From NCBI GenBank assembly GCA_963970005.1, contig CAXAMN010015335.1:919616-983615 (forward strand): 64,000 nt of DNA, written 5' to 3'. Source of the stretch: Durusdinium trenchii (taxonomy: Eukaryota > Sar > Dinophyceae > Suessiales > Symbiodiniaceae). The notes beneath the pieces were generated by a model, which was not told the DNA's origin, did no database searches, and saw only the letters and a program-made list of their open reading frames with translations. How positions within the stretch are numbered: position 1 is the first letter of the stretch; each line of letters starts with the position of its first letter. The translations under genes were made by a program, and so were the position numbers. Shown piece by piece: positions 1 to 12,160 of this stretch.

Positions 1-2
1 TT

Positions 3-686
3 CGATTTCAGTCCGTGCATACCGTTTGCTCCATCCTGTATAGGTTGGTCTCAAGACATCACACACAATTGCTGGATTGGCAAAATGAAAAGTCTGGCTG
101 GCCTGGCGCATTGCGTCAAGGACTTCATGACCTTGGTTGGACGGAGTCCTCCTCTTGGACTTGGTCTCATCCGGGATTGCAAACGACCCTGAGCTTCATT
201 GAACAGGATGCTGGTTGGAAAGACCATGTGCGTGAGGTCCGGCACCTTCTCCGAGAATCTTGGAGGCACACCTTTTTTCATAAATGGCTAGCCATGGATC
301 GAGTGGATAGCCGTGAGTGCGCGGGAACAATTTACTCTGCGCCTCGGGTCAAGATCCTCAGGCTTTTGCACCTGTCCAGCCATGAAGTGGCGGTGGTCAC
401 AGGGGCTCAAGTCAGCCCTGCGAGATTTGAAAACATGGTCCCTGGTTCTGGGTTCTCTTATCCTTGGTGTGGTGGGGAGGGAGAGCGCGCTACATGGCGG
501 CACTGTGCTTGGGACTGTACTTTTGCCCCTAGGCCCCCGGACGTTTCCTTTGCTTCTTGTTTTGACGTTATGCAACATAGATTGGGCTGGCCTTCTGGGC
601 TTTCAAACCGAAAAGCTCTTGATGGAAAAATTCTGAGATGGCTTGCGGCGGTTAGGCGGCGGTGCCTGGAAGTGCGCAGGTCTTGA
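3..686 (+). CDS. Non-LTR retrotransposon polyprotein, C-terminal fragment
   Basis: Frame open from the window edge to a stop at 686, so the protein is 5'-partial. The C-terminal half carries a CxxC...HxxxWxC zinc-knuckle (PWC ... WRHCAWDC), as found after the reverse transcriptase of LINE-type elements, followed by a short basic tail (RRRCLEVRRS). The RT domain itself lies left of the window. It is on the opposite strand to the PPR and ferlin genes. Assignment rests on the zinc-knuckle and tail layout; no RT motif is visible here. Confidence 0.6.
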   Translation, partial: RFQSVHTVCSILYRLVSRHHTQLLDWQNEKSGWPGALRQGLHDLGWTESSSWTWSHPGLQTTLSFIEQDAGWKDHVREVRHLLRESWRHTFFHKWLAMDRVDSRECAGTIYSAPRVKILRLLHLSSHEVAVVTGAQVSPARFENMVPGSGFSYPWCGGEGERATWRHCAWDCTFAPRPPDVSFASCFDVMQHRLGWPSGLSNRKALDGKILRWLAAVRRRCLEVRRS

Positions 687-945
687 ATCTGTGAGTTTTT
701 GGTCTGAGTTTGCTTCGACTAAGGCCACTTAGGTCATTGTTGCGCGGAGACGCGCGGTGGGTACTGGGCTTTCCAAAGGAAAGCTCTTGGTGGAAACCAA
801 AAATTATGAGGTGGCTTGCAGCGGTTAGGCAGCGGTGCCTGGAAGCGCGCAGGTCTTGAATTTGTCAGTTTTGGTCTTGGCTTGCTTTGACTAAGGCCAC
901 TTAGGTCATTTTGCCGTGCGGTGACGCGCGGCTCGCACTGGCTAC
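600..945 (+). repeat. Tandem duplication of the LINE 3' end (~169 bp unit)
   Basis: Two diverged copies, about 600-768 and 769-945, share the last codons, the stop region and the following 3' UTR, including the motif ctaaggccacttaggtcatt. The second copy is no longer read in frame. A duplicated 3' end is common where a LINE carries a tandem tail recognised by its RT (inference). Confidence 0.75.
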
Positions 946-949
946 TCTC

Positions 950-2900
950 CATGTATGTCTTCGGCAATGATGGTGGTAGTCATCGTCTATACGCTCTTTT
1001 TTTTGCCCACTGAACTTCCAAAAAGACTTCACTAAAGGTCCACTTGGCACACCCTTGCAGGCTTTCACACCCTTCTCAGCTCCTTCACCGTTACACCGTG
1101 TCGTTTTGCGCTCCACACCGAACACCGAACACCGTCCGGAGGAGGCGGGGAACATATTCCACCATATGGAGAGGAGCTGTCCACTCATTATATCATCCTG
1201 GTTCTTCCAAGTATTCTTGTGAATTCTTGGTTTGACTGGGCTTGAGTTTCTCCAAAATCACCGGCCAATTCCCTACCCCAACAATCCATGGGACTGGAAT
1301 CTTCAAAAAAACCTACAAATGAGGCACACATGGCCGCCCGGGGGGCGGTGCTGAGTGTTCAGGAAAGTCCGAAAAAGGGAACTTGGAACTCAGTCCCATG
1401 GTCATGGCCCATCCCAAACACTCCATGTATGGCACATATGCCTACATTGAGCACTGAAACCACCCCAATGTAAGGAAATATGCCATACATGGAGTGTCTG
1501 GCCCATGGCCACTCATGGTTCTTTGCACGTCCAATTTCTTCCAGTTGTCCATGGGCCGTGCAATTCTTCCGCCACCCAGGTGCCGCGTCCGACTCCGCCG
1601 CCAGCGCGGTGCGCAGCTCCTCCGGCTTGGCAGCCTCGAATATGGGACGACGCAGTCCGAGTTCCGGAAAAGGGATGACTAGACCAACCGGGGAAGGTAC
1701 CGGTTCCTATATCCCACGAAAGATTTTGGTTAAAGTCAAAGTAGGTGGTGGCAATGAAAACGAAGAACACATGTGAGTCAGTGGGTGAAATCATCCTAAT
1801 GGAAAGGTTGAAAACCAAAATGTCTGAAAACCATTGACAACCACCCATCCCCAAAACACATCCCTGAATACAAACGATGCTGAAGGCTTAGCTAGGCAAG
1901 TGAAAATGCAAACAGGAGTCTGACTCCATCAGATTCCCTCAGCCTTGTTCCATCTGCTCATATTGTGTTGGGAAAACAATCCCCAAAAAAGGCTAAAGGC
2001 TATCAGGCCATATCTACTGATTGGGTAGGGAGAGCTGTGCGAGATGAAGACTTGCATGGATTTGCCTTCGGCCTTGTTTTCTTGCCACGCCACAAGAACT
2101 GTGCTTTCTGGTCTGAGAATGCTTGTGGAAGCAAACAGTGGTGGTGAGGCCCCAAAGTGAGTCGTTTCCAGCAATAACCCAAACACTCTGTGTATGAATC
2201 TATAAATGGGGCTGGCTTCAGGATTCCATACAGGGAGTGTCTGGGAAGCATCAAAATTCTAATTGCCCGTGATGGCTGTGTAGAACCCGATGTTTCCTTA
2301 CCATTCATCAGTGATCAAACTAGTAGGCTTGTCCGCTTGGCAGGTGGGCTGTTGCTGGTGATGCCGGGTGATGCAGCAAAGGCAAAGTCCAAGACTCAGT
2401 GGTTCAAGCCGGCAACACGTGAAGTGCACCTGCCTCAAAGGAAGTCCAATTCGACCTGGACCCGTGTGCAAGCCCAAGACTTTGCAAGAGATCCAAGCAT
2501 TGGCACGTATCTGATGCACACCATCAGGCCGTACGGTGTCCAACTCCTTGCAACACTTTTATATGAGACGACTACATCCAGGACCCTCCTGTCGGGGTGT
2601 CTATATGTATAGCCCCGAAACTCTATGATTCGGGGTGTCCACTAACCGCCCCGACCGGGGGTGCTGGATGAGACTTGTCAACTTCTTCTTATGCCCCGCT
2701 ACCAAGCACCACTGATGTGGAGCTACCGCTTGTGCTCGACGGCAGGAAGTCATGGGCTGGTCGATCGACGTGAAGCTCTCGCTCAATGGACAGTTCTGGT
2801 CCAGGTCACATTGCCGATTGACACGTCAAAGGCAGCAAAGTGATCAAACTTGGCTGAAACTCCGGACATGGCCAAGAATAGAAACCGTCAATGCTGTAAC
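950..2900. other. Intergenic, no gene recognised
   Basis: Contains one TIR element (1413-1500) and several half-copies of dispersed repeats. The ORFs here have no domain-like composition. Confidence 0.5.
1413..1500. repeat. TIR element, family A (88 bp)
   Basis: Starts cccaaacactccatgtatgg and ends with the near-perfect inverse ccatacatggagtgtctgg; the inner arms also pair (catatgcctacatt / aatgtaaggaaatatg). One of about a dozen related palindromic elements in this window. Confidence 0.8.
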
Positions 2901-2916
2901 CATTCCAAACGACTGC

Positions 2917-4892
2917 TCACAGGCTGAACGCCAAACGACTGCTCGGCTGATATGATCTGGCCAAAGATTCCCCTTGCGAGGCCATTTCCTGAAAATAGAT
3001 CAGTGCTTGCAGCCACTGCCTGCCCTTCTCACAGGCACTGATGGCCGCACTGTAGCAGATGACATCTGCTTGAACTATTGCTTTAGACATGGCCCCAAAC
3101 AGCTTCAATGCTTGCCGCCATTGACCGCCCTTCTCGCAGGCACTCAGGGTCGCACTGTAACTGATGACATTGGGCTGAACTTTCACTGTATGCATGGCCT
3201 CAAACAGCATTAGTGCTTGCTGAAATTGCCCGCCCTTTTCACAGGCACTGATGGCCGCATTGTAGGTGATGACATTGGGTTGAACCCTTTGTGCTCTCAT
3301 GGACTCAAACAACTTCAATGCTTGCTGCCATTCCTCGCCCTTCTCACAAGCACTGATGGCCGCACTATAGCTGACGACGTCGGGCTGAACTATAGCCCCG
3401 GGCATACCCTCAAACAACTTCAATGCTTGGTGAACTTGCCCACATTTTTCACACGCACTGATGGCCGCATTGTAGCTGATGATCCTGGGCTGAATGTTTG
3501 CCTTGGGCATGGCCTCAAACAGCTCAAATGCTTGCTGCCATTGCCCACCCTTCCCACAGGCACTGATGGCTGCACTGTAGCTGACGACATCAAGTTGAAC
3601 TTTGGCTTTTGGCAGGGCCTCAAACAACATCAATGCTTGCTGCCACTGACCACTCTTTTCACAGGCACTGATTGCCGCGCTATAGCTGAAGATGTTGGGC
3701 TGAACCTTTGCATCTGGCATTTCCTGAAAGAGCTTCAATGCTTGCTGCCACTGCCCGCCCTTCTCACAGGCACTGATTGCCGCACTGTAGCTGACAACCC
3801 CCGGCTGAACCTTCGCTTTGGGCATGGCCTCGATCAACTGCAACGCTTGCTGCCATTGCCCGCCCTTCTCACAGGCACTGATGGCCGCACTGTAGCTGAT
3901 AAGATCTGGCTGAACATGTGCCTCGGGCATGGCCTCAAACAACTTCAGTGCTTGCTGCCATTGCCCGCCCTTCTCACAGGAACTGATTGCCGCACTGCAG
4001 CTGATACGATCTGGGTGAACTTTTGCCGTCGACATGCCCTCCAACAACGTCAACGCTGCGTTCCATTGTCCACCTTTTTCGCAGGCGCTGATGGCTGCAT
4101 TGTAGCTGATGATGTTGGGTTGAACCTTTAAATCAGGCATGGACTTAAATAGCTGCAATGCTTGCTGCCATTGCCCGCCCTTCTCGCAGGCACTGGTGGC
4201 AGCATTGTAGCTGATGACATCCGGCTTAATTTTCCACTCGCACATGCCCTCAAACAACTTCAACGCTGGTTGCCACTGCCCTGCCTTCTCGCAAGCACTG
4301 ATGGCAGCACTGTAGCTGATGATGTTCTGTTGAACTTGCGCATGGTGCATACCCTGAAACAATTCCAATGCTTCCTGCCACTGCCCGCCCTTCTCGCAGG
4401 CACTGATGGCCGCACTGTAGCTGATGACGTCCGGCTGGACTTGAGCATGTGGCATGGCCTCAAACAGTTTCAATGCTTGTTTCCATTGACCACCCTTCTC
4501 ACAGGCGCTGATGGTCACACTGTAGCTGATCAAATCGGGCTGAACATGTGTCTCGGGCATGGCCTCAAACAACTTCAATGCTTGCTGCCATTGGCTGCCC
4601 CTTTCGCAGGCTCTGATGGCAGCACTGCAACTGATAACCCCTGGCTGAACTTTCGCGTTGGGCATGGCCTGGAACAACTTCAAGGCTTGCTGCCACGCGT
4701 TCGCCTTCGCACAAATTGAAATCCCAGTTGTATAATTGGACTCATTCAGCTTTATGCCACCATCTTCCTTGATCGCCTCCAAAACAACGCATGCCAAGTG
4801 CCATCGGTTTTGCTCACGGAACATGCTCAAGACTTGCCCCAGAATCTGCTTTGAACGTCTCATTTCTGGCAGCAAAGTCGCCGCAAGATTTC
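2917..4892 (-). CDS. PPR protein, main exon: tandem 35-residue PPR repeats
   Basis: Encodes a P-class pentatricopeptide-repeat RNA-binding protein, expected to act on organelle transcripts (family knowledge). After a degenerate first repeat come 16 consecutive full 35-residue repeats with consensus WQQALKLFEAMPKAKVQP, then ISYSAAISACEKGGQ, and a partial last repeat before the TGA at 2917. No P-to-L/S variation and no E, DYW or SMR domain is seen. The open frame runs to 4914, but the only upstream Met (4908) lies just before a good acceptor (TCAG at 4893-4896). That acceptor matches the phase of the exon at 5181-5419, so I take 4892 as the exon start and the gene as spliced. Repeats are so alike that recent homogenisation is likely. 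Confidence 0.9.
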
Positions 4893-5007
4893 CTGAGATT
4901 GTGGTCATAGTCAAACCCGTGGGGAGTTTAATGAAAAAAGACCAACTTCATCCCACTTCGATTAGCTGCTATAATGCTAAAAAGTACTGACTCCTTGCGC
5001 TGCCGTT

Positions 5008-5077
5008 TCGCTAGAAAATAGAGTTAGCCGGCTATGTGTTTCTCGCTAGAAAATAGAGTTAGCCGGCTATGTGTTTC
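5008..5077. repeat. Perfect tandem duplication, 2 x 35 bp
   Basis: The unit tcgctagaaaatagagttag + ccggctatgtgtttc occurs twice without a mismatch, in the intron just upstream of the PPR repeat exon. Confidence 0.95.
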
Positions 5078-5180
5078 TTATTTTTTATCTGTTAATTTCC
5101 AGTGGGATGCCCCTAATCACTGAAAGGCTTTGCAGGTTATCCACTGACTGGGTGTTTGTTTTATTCTACCATCATCTTAC

Positions 5181-5419
5181 CAGCACTACCTCCGGCCATG
5201 GGCTGGTAGCTTCTCTGAACATTTTCGAGTTCACTCAGGATCCTTTTTTGGATTTGTGTTTCTTCTATCTCCAGTCTGCAGTATGTTCGTTGTTTCGCTG
5301 CCGGGAAGGTCACCGGGATGAATTCATGAACTGGGCTGTGCAAAGTCAATTCATCCAGGTTTCTTTCGGTCACTGCTTCGCACAGCTGCTGCACCAACTC
5401 ACCGGCTCTTTCTTGAGGC
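5181..5419 (-). CDS. PPR gene, exon upstream of the repeat exon
   Basis: Open minus frame of 79 codons rich in charged residues (VTERNLDELTLHSPVHEF, EIEETQIQKRILSELENV). Strong donor GTAAGA at its low end and AG acceptor at its high end. It ends in phase 1, which is the phase required by the PPR exon acceptor at 4893. No known domain recognised. Confidence 0.7.
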
Positions 5420-5449
5420 CTGCGATGTCTGGACCTGGGGATGGGTCAA

Positions 5450-8400
5450 ACATTATGGCATTTGTGATGGATGTGGTGCATCTACATACCAGCTTCCTAC
5501 TTGCGTTTTGGTGGTGCCAGAGCCACCTTTGTCCTCATCCAATTAGTGTAAGGGGCGATCAACAACTGAATACTGAGTTCCTATTTAAAAACACTACCCT
5601 ACTTTAAAAAAAACAGTTTCCCCTTTGTGTCTAAATTGTCTCCGCTACTTTCTACTACTAAACTGCACCTTTCCGGTCATTCCGGGGCGTGTTCAATTGA
5701 TTAAGATCGTTGAGGCCTGGCACCACATGGCACGGTGGCATCACCTATCGGAAATCTTTAGTTGATAAGCGAAGATGGAAGTTCATGAAAGAATATAGAA
5801 TCAGGCTATTTTTATAAGGTAACCCTTCGATCGTGAGCTTTTTGTCAATTCTTGATACGAGTTTGCAGGGACCCCCTATATTAAAACAACAATAACAAAG
5901 CGAGATCTTATATTGGCTAAAATGGGGGTTGGGCCGTGTCTTGAATCGGTGTAAGGGATTAAGTGCCGGCATGGAATGCCTGTAACACATCAGAGGAACA
6001 AACACACTCGACCATACAGCCATCCCCACTCAACCAGCTCGTTCTTTTGCATTTTGTCACTCCAATATATGTGTTCGATATGTCTTTAAAAATCTTTACA
6101 GTAAAATGTGTTTGCACAACGGGCAGCTCAACAAAGGTGACACACACGATCCTCCGGCGGAGGGAACACTGCGGCAGCATTGAGATGGTGCCAGACCTCC
6201 CGGCATCCCGACCCCGTGGAGAAAGGAAACCAAACAAAAACCCAACGGTTGGGGAGATGTGGGGAGTCCCCCTGTTCGAACATCCACCCCAACGATCCAC
6301 GAGGAAGGGCAAGGTTCGAGCAAGGAAGCGGCGCAGAGTGCCAAGTCTCTGCGGATCGGAGACACACACAATCCAGCACGGAAGGCCAAGCAATAGTGTG
6401 AGGATGACATTGAAATGACGTTCCAAAGAGTAAAGCGGATGGATTTATGATCATTGGCATGGCTGGTCTGGGAGATTTGGTGGGCGCGAACGAACGGCGG
6501 ATCAACAGTACCCGGTCCAAGCTGCAGGAATGATAAGGATCACAGAGCTGCTGACTTGGTAAGAACTACCCCAGCAGCATTCGGTAGAGATGGACGTTGA
6601 CAATTGGTCAAGAATCTGGCTACCCAAATCCTGTCGGGTAGGAAAAATATGGAAAGATTACATAAGCCACAAACAGCCGCAAGATCGAATACAAACACAA
6701 ACTGGAGGCTTCACCTCCTTAACCTTTCTTATACGCCTTTCTTTTCATATCCCACTCGCCCCAATCGTGAGTTTTTACACCACGCATGGAAGGATCGGAA
6801 GTGTATCTCACCTCACCTCTCATCTCCAGCTTGCATTCTCGTCTGCCCAATCTTGCGGCCGACCACGCCCAGCACGACAAAGACCAGTGGAGAGACATGG
6901 CCTCTCCTGAGGAGCTGGGGGGATTCTTCTCGGCCACAGGTGTCAGGAAATCAAGCGATTTCTATGATTTCACATATGACAACCCTGGCTGCGAATGGAG
7001 TACGTACTTACATTGACCCCAGAAATTGTATGTCCAATGGAGTGTCTAGGTATCCTGCTGGAACTTCCGATGTAATTTCAAGTGTTCAAGGAATTTTGCG
7101 GAAAGCAAGGTCCTAGCCTTGAGGCATCCCACTTGTGAGAGAGGTGGGGAACACTCCCAAACCATCCATGTATGGAATGGTTGCATAAATTCACCCATGC
7201 ATGACCCCAATATAACTAACATTAACTAACTATTCCATACATTGGATGGCACCTGGTCCGGGATAAGTAAAATCACACCAAATGACTTGCGCTTCGTACT
7301 AGTTCTCGAAGCTTGCACAGTTCTCACTCCAATCCGCCGATCAAAGGCGTTGGGCCAGGTTTGACCAACGTCACCTGGCCAGTTCACCCCGAAGGGATGC
7401 ATGAAGAAGTCTTGGAACAGTTGCAGCTTCCTTGCTGCTCAGGACTCGGGCCAGTGGCTGAGATGAGCATTACTTTTGGGCTACTCAAGGAAGGCTCATG
7501 TGAATGCCCAATATGTGTGGTGTTGCCGAAAGCTTATGTCAGAACCATCCAAGGGGGTGTCACCTTGTTGAGGCCCAACGCTACCTAATAAACGTTCTTT
7601 CAGCACGGGCTTCATACCGATGTGGGACAGCCTGGCAAAAACAAAAAATCACAGTCCCACCCACAATGGAATCACAGTCCCACAATGAGGTGCACTGACC
7701 CCCCTCATAGAGGTCAACTGAAAGCATCTGAGCAAACACGCCCGACGGTTTCAGAATCAAATCACAAATCAATATCTACTAACGTACTGAACTCACATAT
7801 CAAGCACAAATCATGTTTCGTACTGTGAACTCACATCAGTACGAACTCTTTTCAATCCACAAATTCATGCGTTCACAATCCACCGATGGATTGCCCCCAT
7901 CCTCAACAATCAACCAAATGAAGCAAGTGATAGCAAGTAGCCAAGCAGTCTTACTCTCCCTGAACTCATCATGGGTTCGTGGAAAGCACCACCTGTTTGG
8001 GACCCTTGATGAAATCAGGGTCATGCACCGTTTGGTCATGGTATCTCATGGTGTCCATATGCGTCCATCATCCCCGTGTCGATTCCATATGGCCTAGGGG
8101 GGTCCTGTCATTGATGTTATATGATTTTATATGACATAACATGCGGAGATGACCACCCGCGCTGGTTCTTTTTTCACGCCTGATAATCATGTGATCTAGC
8201 CGCAGCTGTTGAGCCGCTGTTCTCTTCAGTTCCCGGGATCTGTTAGGCAATTTATAGGTGGCCCAGGTGGCCGCTATAAAATGCATCGTTTTGACCTCTT
8301 GGTGAGCACATGAAATAGAGACCACATCAAACCACAGTGCTTTGAAAGCACAAAAACTGAATGCAATGCAATGAATGAAACCACAATTGTCTCAAAGAAA

Positions 8401-8820
8401 TCAAGGAGCCAACCCCCCCACCCTCAGGGTCATAAATCATGTTATACATGCCTTATCATGCCTTGGCCCCCCCTCATTTCATAGAAGAAATGGAGGGGAA
8501 TTGCAAATCCAATGAAGCGGAGTTCACCACCAGTTTGCCGTATAGTCCCTCTCTTTGTGGAGGACCAACCTGCACCTCGACCGAAAGTCTCGGGCCCCCG
8601 AGCCAAGTAGATCCCTCGACCTTGCAGGCCTGGCACCCGGTCCGGGTCCGGACCAGGACGGGTGGTGTCAGAGGGTTTCGGGTCACTTCCTGCGTACCGG
8701 TGGTGGCCCAGAGCCGCCGGGAGTGCCTGTCAAACACCTGAAAAGCTCACCATCCCCCGAGGTGGACAGTTTGGGTGTTTCGATTTCGTGGGGTCTTCCA
8801 GGTGTTGGTGCGACATCGCA
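5450..8820. other. Intron / non-coding, mostly unassigned
   Basis: Between two PPR-gene exons. It holds a TIR element (7156-7255) and two GC-rich patches with ambiguous open frames: 6096-6426 (minus: hydrophobic FNVILTLLLGLPCWIVC; start codon unclear) and 6840-7010 (plus: SPEELGGFFSATG). I cannot choose a frame for either. Confidence 0.4.
7156..7255. repeat. TIR element, family B
   Basis: Arms cccaaaccatccatgtatgg / ccatacattggatggcacctgg with ggaatgg / ctattcc inside. About 100 bp, non-coding. Confidence 0.75.
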
Positions 8821-8830
8821 CCCAGCTCAC

Positions 8831-8946
8831 CCTTTTCGCGGACCTCCCCCTCCACCACGGTTGAACACGTGGTACATCTCGCCTCTGTTGGGCTTCACGA
8901 TGACCACATGACTCTGGCAAAACTCCAGCGCAGCCTGCGCGACGGT
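8831..8946 (-). CDS. PPR gene, N-terminal exon
   Basis: 38 codons plus 2 nt, with AG acceptor and canonical GTGAGC donor. Reading includes TVAQAALEFCQSHVVIVKPN and GEMYHVFNRGGGGG. Phase 0 in and phase 2 out, matching the exon at 5181-5419. Function of this segment unknown. Confidence 0.7.
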
Positions 8947-9059
8947 CTGCTCCCATCAGGCGACGATCGAAGCACACCCGGTGGGGTGTCGAAGCTTCAC
9001 CGATCGAGCAGCGAAAGGATTGATTGAGCCCATCCAGCGAAAACCACGACACGACGCTC

Positions 9060-11400
9060 CAAACACATCACATGGAAGTGGAGTTCACCCCTTGTTTTGT
9101 GAAGGAAAGTAGTCTTCCAATTCCAAGGGATCATGTTCCACTTCCGTGTTAGCGAGTAAGAGTGTAATTTGGGCGAACATCAGCTTATTGGAGGGTGGTG
9201 ATTGATGCAATTCACCTCAAAGGACCTATGGCCGCCTATGACCGCCTATGGCCATTTGTGGCCTAACAAGCAGCTTGAGCAAGCCGGGTGACCAGATTTC
9301 TGACCAATTGTTGCAGTGAACACGCTCGACCCAAAGGATGATGGCATGTGCGGAGTGGAGATCTGCACGGCATGGCGTTTCAAGGTCCTGCGGGGAACTT
9401 ATGCAACTGGTGTACTATCCCAAACCATCCATGGGACTGGATGGAATAGTTACATTTCGGTCATACATGAAGTAATTGTCGGTAGTTCCACATGGAGACA
9501 AGGTGTGCTTTGACCCTGCTCAACTTCAAATGTACCGGTCATGTTGGACTCTGTGGGGCGAAAGCAACGCCTGAAGCTCCTCAGGCTGGGTGATCCTGGC
9601 GCGAGGTGACCATGGGACGTGCCTATCAACCATCGATGTGACCGGCCTATTGACCTTCATTCATTGGGTGCTTGACCTGAGCTCATGAGATCAAGGCCAT
9701 GGATGGTATATGACCTGTTAAACCAAACACTCCATGTATGACCCATTGAAACATAGTTAACCTGTTGACCGATCAGCTGGCCTGGTTGGCGTCAATGGGG
9801 CAGCATAGATTCCAGTCTTATGGACGGTTTGGGATCGGGCACAGGGTGGTTCAATCCAAGTCTCCCCCCTGTTGAAGGAGCTCAAAGAAACCCCTACTAG
9901 ACCGTGAAACGTGGGGATGCCTTGGTATCCTAATTTCTTTGCTCACTCCCAGCAGCACAAACACCACCTCCCAAACCTTTCTAGAGCTAGACTAAGCAGA
10001 AAAGCCACCACTTGCTGACCACTTACGCGCATAGGCAACATGTAAGTGGACATCCTGGCCTCTTGGAAGCCTACTTTGCCCTAGCAAATCAGGGGTGCCA
10101 TCCACATCTGTTGGCTCGTGTCCGGTCCGACCTACTCCTTCCAGCTGGATTCATCATTGGATCCTCCAGTCCTCGTGAAAATGGTGCTAAGCCCAATCCT
10201 CCCATGGAATATGACCCCTAAGTTCTAGCGCGACGCGGCCGAGTCACAGTCTCCAGGTCACAGTCTCGACGGCCATGGTCGGCCAGCAGTGGGACGCTAC
10301 CTAAACCCATCAGTTACAACCAGCCATAAGTTATCACCCCTTGGCCACCTTTCCCAGTCCGTGTCTGGGTTTGTACTTGGAAGTTTCAATCCCAAACACT
10401 TTGCGGGGATTGGATAATATGATGATCTATGCTGCTCCATGCAAGTCCAGGTCAACCACCCAGGCCTTGTCTGGCGCACAGCCAGGTCCCAGACAGGTCT
10501 GTAGGAGACAGCAGTCATGGATTTTGATCTCCTTTGAAAGATTCATGTCTAGGGGTCCATTTGATACCGTCAACCGACCGATCCGGAATCACCCATGGAA
10601 CTGTTTCTTTTATTCCAACAGATGGCCTCAGCGCTTTATGGCCCAATCCAAAACGGCTGGTCGATGTTCCAATCCATCCAGGCTAGTGTCGATATGGGAG
10701 GCATCCCGTTCTTGTGAAGTGTTCAAGACATTTTACAGTATCTAACACTTGGGGAGGACAAATGGTCCTTTGAACGCATTTAAATCATCTTAAATCCATG
10801 TGTGACATATCGTTTTAATGACATACATGACTGTACGTAGCATTACGTGTATGCTTATATCTATGTCTCCCTCTTTTGGGGGGGTTGGGTCTTCCATCTG
10901 CCGCGCGAAACCTTCTCCCAAAACCACCCTCGCCTCCAGGAGCGCGGCCAGAAAGCTGCCTGACTGGCCTGGCGAGGACCGAAGAAAGACCAGGTCAAAG
11001 CCACCCGCTCCAAAGGACGGTCCTGTCCGTGTTGGGTTGGGATGGGTTGGGCTGGTTTGTCCGCTGGGGGGTTGTGGTCTGGGTGCCTATTCAGAGACCA
11101 TAAAACGTCTAAGAACTCAACTCTTTAATTACTTGTTTCATTCTTAGCTTCCACATAAGAAATTTCAGGTTGAGAAAAAAGAAACACTTTGAGCCCTAAC
11201 TTAACCCAACTCGCCCCCCTCGCCTCCAGCGCCCGTGCAAGGCTGCCCTTCTCACAGGCCTGGCCAAAGGTGATGAGGACAAAATGAGTCACAACAAAGG
11301 ATGAAAGCGTCTTGGAGTCCTGGAGACGGGTGATTCACAAGATCTCCGTGGCTATGTCAAAGGTAAGGAGATGTCTCCGTGGCTATGTCAAAGGTAAGCA
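9060..11400. other. Intron, repeat-rich
   Basis: Half-copies of the family B element (9420-9480, 9715-9760), and a near-tandem 33-bp duplication at about 11342-11402 (ctccgtggctatgtcaaagg). No coding sequence recognised apart from the weak patch at 10.9-11.1 kb. Confidence 0.4.
10926..11085 (-). CDS. Possible exon (weak)
   Basis: GC-rich patch with an open minus frame containing RPLERVALTWSFFGPRQ. Splice sites not fixed. Part of it is echoed at 11217-11275 by a diverged copy (ctcgcctccag ... ggcctgg), so it may instead be a repeat. Confidence 0.25.
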
Positions 11401-11457
11401 GATGTATAAAGACCTTTCTGATATGGGGAGTGTGATGAGAATCAGTTAGTCATACAC

Positions 11458-11662
11458 CTGCCGTCCTGTCATCTCAAGATACGTCCGAACCACCAATCTC
11501 TTGGGCGCCAGACCGTCTCCCATCCGACAGTGGCGCCCCGACCGACCGGATGGCGGTGGCATCAGCCTGTGCTCCCCGACCTCGTGCATGCCCGGGATGT
11601 GCGATAACCACTGTCCACCGCTCTGGATACTGCGGAGGCTCTCAATGAGGTCTTCCTTGCGC
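11458..11662 (-). CDS. PPR gene, N-terminal exon
   Basis: 68 codons (RKEDLIESLRSIQSGGQW ... RLVVRTYLEMTGRQ) with acceptor CCCCAG and canonical donor CAG/GTGTAT. Ends in phase 0, as needed by the exon at 8831-8946. The frame stays open into the acceptor side (MQLAMLNFPPSIMFVLLTAF), which I treat as intron. Confidence 0.65.
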
Positions 11663-12034
11663 CTGGGGAAAGCAGTCAGCAACACAAACATGATGCTGGG
11701 CGGAAAATTCAACATTGCCAATTGCATGAAGGGCCACATGATGCTACTTCAAAGGAAGCTGCAAGCTATACATCGACCAACTTCATAGTTTTGGGGTCAA
11801 TAGGCCTGGCTTGCCAAACACCGCGGAGGAGTTGCAGCCAACTCAAGCTCACCCCAAACTGAGTTAGGGCCTAGGACAGGGTTGTTTTGAGGTTGCCTTT
11901 CCAACACCACTGACAGGAGAGCACCACTCGATGCAAAGTTATATATGCTGCACTAGCAGTCAACCCCTTTTGTATGTGAGGTGGACCTAGATGGCCCAAC
12001 AAAATTCCACAAGAACGATGATGCTTCCAAACAT

Positions 12035-12160
12035 TCCCTGCATGGATTACCACACTTTGTGGCGGTTGACTTGGGGCCAATGTACCTACTGACAGCAAGT
12101 ACATAGTTCACTCTTCCAGTCCCATGGACATGCGTAGGACATGCTTCGGAAACATCTACG
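12035..12160. repeat. Dispersed repeat with TIR-like ends
   Basis: Begins ccaaacattccctgcatgga, ends near cttccagtcccatggacatg. The tail gacatgcttcgga plus gacttggatttgcttaagga recurs at 28816-28905, and its last part again near 56828-56860, so this is a dispersed family. Confidence 0.6.

Noticed and set aside
3217-4131. Plus-strand ORF of 304 codons with a repeating pattern
   Set aside because: Antisense shadow of the PPR repeats; its periodicity is the 105-bp PPR unit.
5071-5607. Plus ORF of 178 hydrophobic codons
   Set aside because: Antisense of the charged minus exon at 5181-5419.
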